From assembly GCA_964473745.1 (NCBI GenBank), contig CAYYQE010000024.1, positions 1 to 15,096 of the forward strand: a stretch of DNA of 15,096 nt. Reading direction: 5' to 3'. This document shows, in pieces, positions 12,914 through 15,096 of the stretch. Both the position numbers and the translations under genes were made by a program. Below the pieces are notes generated by a model. That model saw only the letters and a program-made list of their open reading frames with translations. It searched no databases and was not told the DNA's origin. Origin of the DNA: JABJMC01 sp964473745 (GTDB taxonomy: Bacteria; Patescibacteriota; Gracilibacteria; UBA1369; UBA12473). The first letter of the stretch is position 1. Every line of letters begins with the position of its first letter.

Positions 12914-14158
12914 ATGATCGACGAAATTCTCATCCTAGTATTGCTCCTTGCCCTCTCTGGATTTTTCTCTGGAGCGGAAACTGCACTTGTATCGCTTTCC
13001 CCAGCGACGGTTCGGGATATGGCCCAAAAAAAGCTCAAAGGATCCAAATGGGTTAAGTTTTTAAAAAGCCATCCCCATAAATTGCTGATTACAATCCTAA
13101 TTGGGAATAATTTGGTGAACATTTTGGCTTCGGTTTATGCCACGATTGTTTTTCAGGAACTACTCGGAAGTGCCGCTCTTGGAATTATTACAGGAGCACT
13201 CACTCTATTTATTCTAATTTTTGGCGAAATTGTGCCGAAATCTTTTGCCACCAGCCACGCCAAGAGTTTTTCTCGTTTAATTGCCCCGCCTCTTTTGGTT
13301 CTTTTCTGGTTATTTACCCCGGCGGTCTGGCTTTTGGATAGATTAGTAAAGTTGCTCTTATTTATTTCTGGCCGCAAAAAAGAATCTCATGTAACTGAAG
13401 ACGAGCTCAAAGCTTTTGTGAGCATTGGGGCCGAAGAAGGCGCTATTGAAGAAAATGAAAAAGAGCTAATTGAAAATGTTCTTGAATTTACAGATACGCT
13501 CGTTCGCGACATTATGGTTCCGAGAGTAAATATTCAAGCGCTTTCGATTGATTCTACTATTCATGATGCCGCGGAATTTGTGGCCAAGCATCATCATTCC
13601 AGAATTCCGGTTTACAAAAATTCTATCGACAACGTGGTGGGACTAATGACGGTTAAAACCTTGCTGGAGCACCTGCACCGCAATGAAATGGAGCATAAAT
13701 TAGCGGATCTTGACCTGCTAAAACCACTCATGATTCCGGGATCCAAAAAAATCAATTCTCTGTTTAATGAATTCCAAAAACGCCGCACTCATCTGGCCAT
13801 TGTTCTAGATGAACACGGCGGCACCATGGGACTTATTACTTTAGAAGATATTTTGGAAGAAATTGTTGGTGAAATTGTGGATGAGTTTGATGAGGACGAA
13901 AAATCCGAAGTAACCTTGATTGGAAAGGCCGAACTAGAAGCGTCTGGAAAAGCTGAAATTGAAGAGATCAACGACGCTCTTAAGATTAAAATCCCCTGCC
14001 AAGAACACAAAACAATCAGCTACTACATCACGGAAAAACTTGGTCGCTTCCCCCGTCGTGGCGAAGAAATTAAGGGCAAGGGCTACGTGATTACAGTCGA
14101 TGAAATGGAAAAACACACCATCACCAAGGTGACTGTCATCAAGGGAAAGAAGAAATAG
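12914..14158 (+). CDS. CNNM-CBS-CorC_HlyC family membrane protein (hemolysin-C-like; ion transport)
   Basis: The 414-aa protein has the family's three-part architecture. An N-terminal CNNM (DUF21) membrane domain (about 1-155) includes the signature SGFFSGAETALVSL (15-28), IGNNLVNILAS (63-73) and FGEIVPKS (103-110). A CBS pair (about 195-320) includes VRDIMVPRVNIQAL, HSRIPVY and the second-CBS sequence LDEHGGTMGLITLEDILEEI. A C-terminal CorC_HlyC domain (about 335-412) contains TISYYITEKLGRFPRRGE. Relatives are implicated in Mg2+/Co2+ or Na+-coupled Mg2+ export; substrate cannot be read here, and hemolytic activity is not implied. Acidic runs follow the CBS pair (EIVDEFDEDEKSE), and the protein ends in a lysine-rich tail. 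The start at 12914 was preferred over 12878 because the promoter lies between them and because MIDEILILVL is a family-like N-terminus. Confidence 0.93.
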   Translation: MIDEILILVLLLALSGFFSGAETALVSLSPATVRDMAQKKLKGSKWVKFLKSHPHKLLITILIGNNLVNILASVYATIVFQELLGSAALGIITGALTLFILIFGEIVPKSFATSHAKSFSRLIAPPLLVLFWLFTPAVWLLDRLVKLLLFISGRKKESHVTEDELKAFVSIGAEEGAIEENEKELIENVLEFTDTLVRDIMVPRVNIQALSIDSTIHDAAEFVAKHHHSRIPVYKNSIDNVVGLMTVKTLLEHLHRNEMEHKLADLDLLKPLMIPGSKKINSLFNEFQKRRTHLAIVLDEHGGTMGLITLEDILEEIVGEIVDEFDEDEKSEVTLIGKAELEASGKAEIEEINDALKIKIPCQEHKTISYYITEKLGRFPRRGEEIKGKGYVITVDEMEKHTITKVTVIKGKKK

Positions 14159-14205
14159 GCTGTTTTTTATAAAACATACCCTCTAAGCACGTCAACCTCC
14201 CCTCC

Positions 14206-14234
14206 TTGAAGGATTCCTGCTTTTATGGTAAAAT
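14206..14234 (+). promoter_or_regulatory. Promoter for the secreted FnIII/repeat protein
   Basis: TTGAAG (14206-14211) and TAAAAT (14229-14234) are separated by exactly 17 nt, with an extended TG (14226-14227). Transcription should start near 14241, giving a leader of about 41 nt, the longest in the window. The palindrome TGATTTA-AAAA-TAAATCA (14239-14256) lies over the predicted start site and may be an operator or a leader hairpin. Confidence 0.6.
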
Positions 14235-14281
14235 TTTATGATTTAAAAATAAATCAAAACTAACACTAAAACAAAATCACC

Positions 14282-15096
14282 ATGAAACGTAAAACTTTGC
14301 TCATTCTAGTTCTAGCCATATTTGGCCTGAGTCTAGGGAGCTTTATCCCGGTTTTTGCTGACGAGGCAGAACCAGATACCGAGGCTCCTGATTATGTAGA
14401 TGGTTTAGCTGTCACCCCTGGTGACGGAGAAGCCACTCTGACCTGGGACGCTGCCACTGATAATGTTGGTGTAACTGGTTACAAGATCTATTTTGGGACC
14501 GAACCAGTTGTGGCCGCCGGTGATGAATATAATCTTGGCTCACTTGATGTTGAAAATGTGCTTGAATATACGGTGCCCGCTCTACAAAACGGGACCACTT
14601 ATTATTTTGCGCTAACAGCTGTAGATGAAGCCGGAAATGAAAGTGAATCTTATAGTTTTGAAGAAAGTACCACTCCAGAAGGAGCTGGGGATGATGGTGA
14701 TCATCCAACAGTTCTTGATGCGGAGTCAGTTGATTGTACATCGATTGAAGTTACTTTTTCCGAAGCAGTTACTTTCCCAGCCGAAAATGCTGGTGAAGCT
14801 TTTACTATCGAAAATCTAGATTCTCTTCTTTATTTAGAAGTAATGAGTGTTAGTCATTCAGACCTAGGTGATGATATTTTGGTTTTGACAACTGAAGAAA
14901 TGGAAGCAAATTCCCAATACTTAATGACTGTGGGCGTAGAAATTGAAGATCAATTTTCTCATGCCGTGATAAGTGGGACATCTGATACGGCAATCCTCTC
15001 TGGCACTGAATGTGTGGAGGTGGAGACTGATGTTGATGCTGACGCAGATGTTGATGCTGACGCAGATGTTGATGCTGAAGCAGATGTTGATGCTGA
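14282..15096 (+). CDS. Secreted surface protein: signal peptide, FnIII-like domain, Ig-like region, acidic repeats (3' end outside window)
   Basis: The open frame continues past the right edge (271 codons seen). Residues 1-26 form a signal peptide: MKRK, then the hydrophobic LLILVLAIFGLSLGSFIPV, with a likely cleavage after FA before DEAEP. Residues about 36-131 match a fibronectin type III domain (VTPGDGEATLTWDAATDNVG, GYKIYFG, NGTTYYFALTAVDEAGNES). Residues about 142-246 look like a bacterial Ig-like domain (VDCTSIEVTFSEAV, ANSQYLMTVG) with a cysteine near each end (the TSIEV and TECVEV segments) that could form a disulfide. From about residue 250 a DVDADA repeat begins and is still running at the edge. 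The protein is exported and very acidic; a cell-surface or adhesive role is inferred. Anchoring cannot be judged without the C-terminus. Confidence 0.85.
   Translation, partial: MKRKTLLILVLAIFGLSLGSFIPVFADEAEPDTEAPDYVDGLAVTPGDGEATLTWDAATDNVGVTGYKIYFGTEPVVAAGDEYNLGSLDVENVLEYTVPALQNGTTYYFALTAVDEAGNESESYSFEESTTPEGAGDDGDHPTVLDAESVDCTSIEVTFSEAVTFPAENAGEAFTIENLDSLLYLEVMSVSHSDLGDDILVLTTEEMEANSQYLMTVGVEIEDQFSHAVISGTSDTAILSGTECVEVETDVDADADVDADADVDAEADVDA
15029..15096 (+). repeat. 18-bp tandem repeat encoding DVDADA
   Basis: GATGTTGATGCTGACGCA is present at 15029-15046 and repeated at 15047-15064 (exact), 15065-15082 (one change, GAC to GAA) and in part at 15083-15096. The period is in frame and alternates Asp with Val/Ala, giving an acidic tract that could bind calcium or act as a spacer. 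The array runs off the window, so its copy number is unknown. Confidence 0.95.

Noticed and set aside
14161..14176. TGTTTT-TTAT-AAAACA hairpin after the CorC-like gene
   Set aside because: It is purely A/T apart from the end pairs and has no following U run. Such stems are expected by chance in AT-rich intergenic DNA.

Overview
The window reads as chromosomal DNA from an uncultivated bacterium, most likely of the Candidate Phyla Radiation (Patescibacteria; possibly Peregrinibacteria-like). This is an inference. No start codon has a recognisable Shine-Dalgarno sequence. Several genes have a -10 box almost touching the start codon (leaderless or near-leaderless mRNAs). Genes are tightly packed, codon use is A/T-leaning, TGA behaves as a stop, and many proteins are lineage-specific with no recognisable family.

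Layout, left to right. (1) On the minus strand, a tRNA-Ser(UGA) lies directly upstream of a VIT1/CCC1-like membrane protein that runs off the left edge. (2) At 640-5053 on the plus strand are three genes I cannot assign to a described system. A divergent sigma-70-like protein (2234-3523) sits between two large unknown proteins (640-2073 and 3530-5053). By eye these two are full-length paralogues of each other, each with three copies of the same module. (3) At 5075-8517 are two DNA-repair genes: an EndoQ-type PHP endonuclease whose zinc ribbon has lost most of its cysteines, and a UvrD/PcrA/Rep-type helicase. Both end in QxxLF, the form of a sliding-clamp binding motif. Between them is a 359-nt gap with two ungapped 68-nt repeat copies and further inverted repeats. 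(4) At 8612-10650 are a divergent phosphopentomutase and an unknown 242-aa protein. (5) At 10671-12847 on the minus strand are arginyl-tRNA synthetase and a small four-helix membrane protein. (6) At 12914-14158 on the plus strand is a CNNM/CBS/CorC-type membrane protein, divergent from argS across a 66-nt double promoter. (7) From 14282 to the right edge is a secreted protein with a signal peptide, an FnIII-like domain, an Ig-like region and the start of an acidic 18-bp (DVDADA) repeat array.

Working picture. The repair pair could act together at the replication clamp: EndoQ nicks 5' of deaminated bases and the helicase unwinds from the nick. The sigma-like gene and its paralogous flanking proteins are the best candidate for an undescribed system, perhaps a lineage-specific transcription or nucleoid apparatus. 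The other genes are housekeeping (translation, pentose-phosphate salvage, ion homeostasis) or cell-surface functions. Family assignments come from motif reading only; no database search was run.
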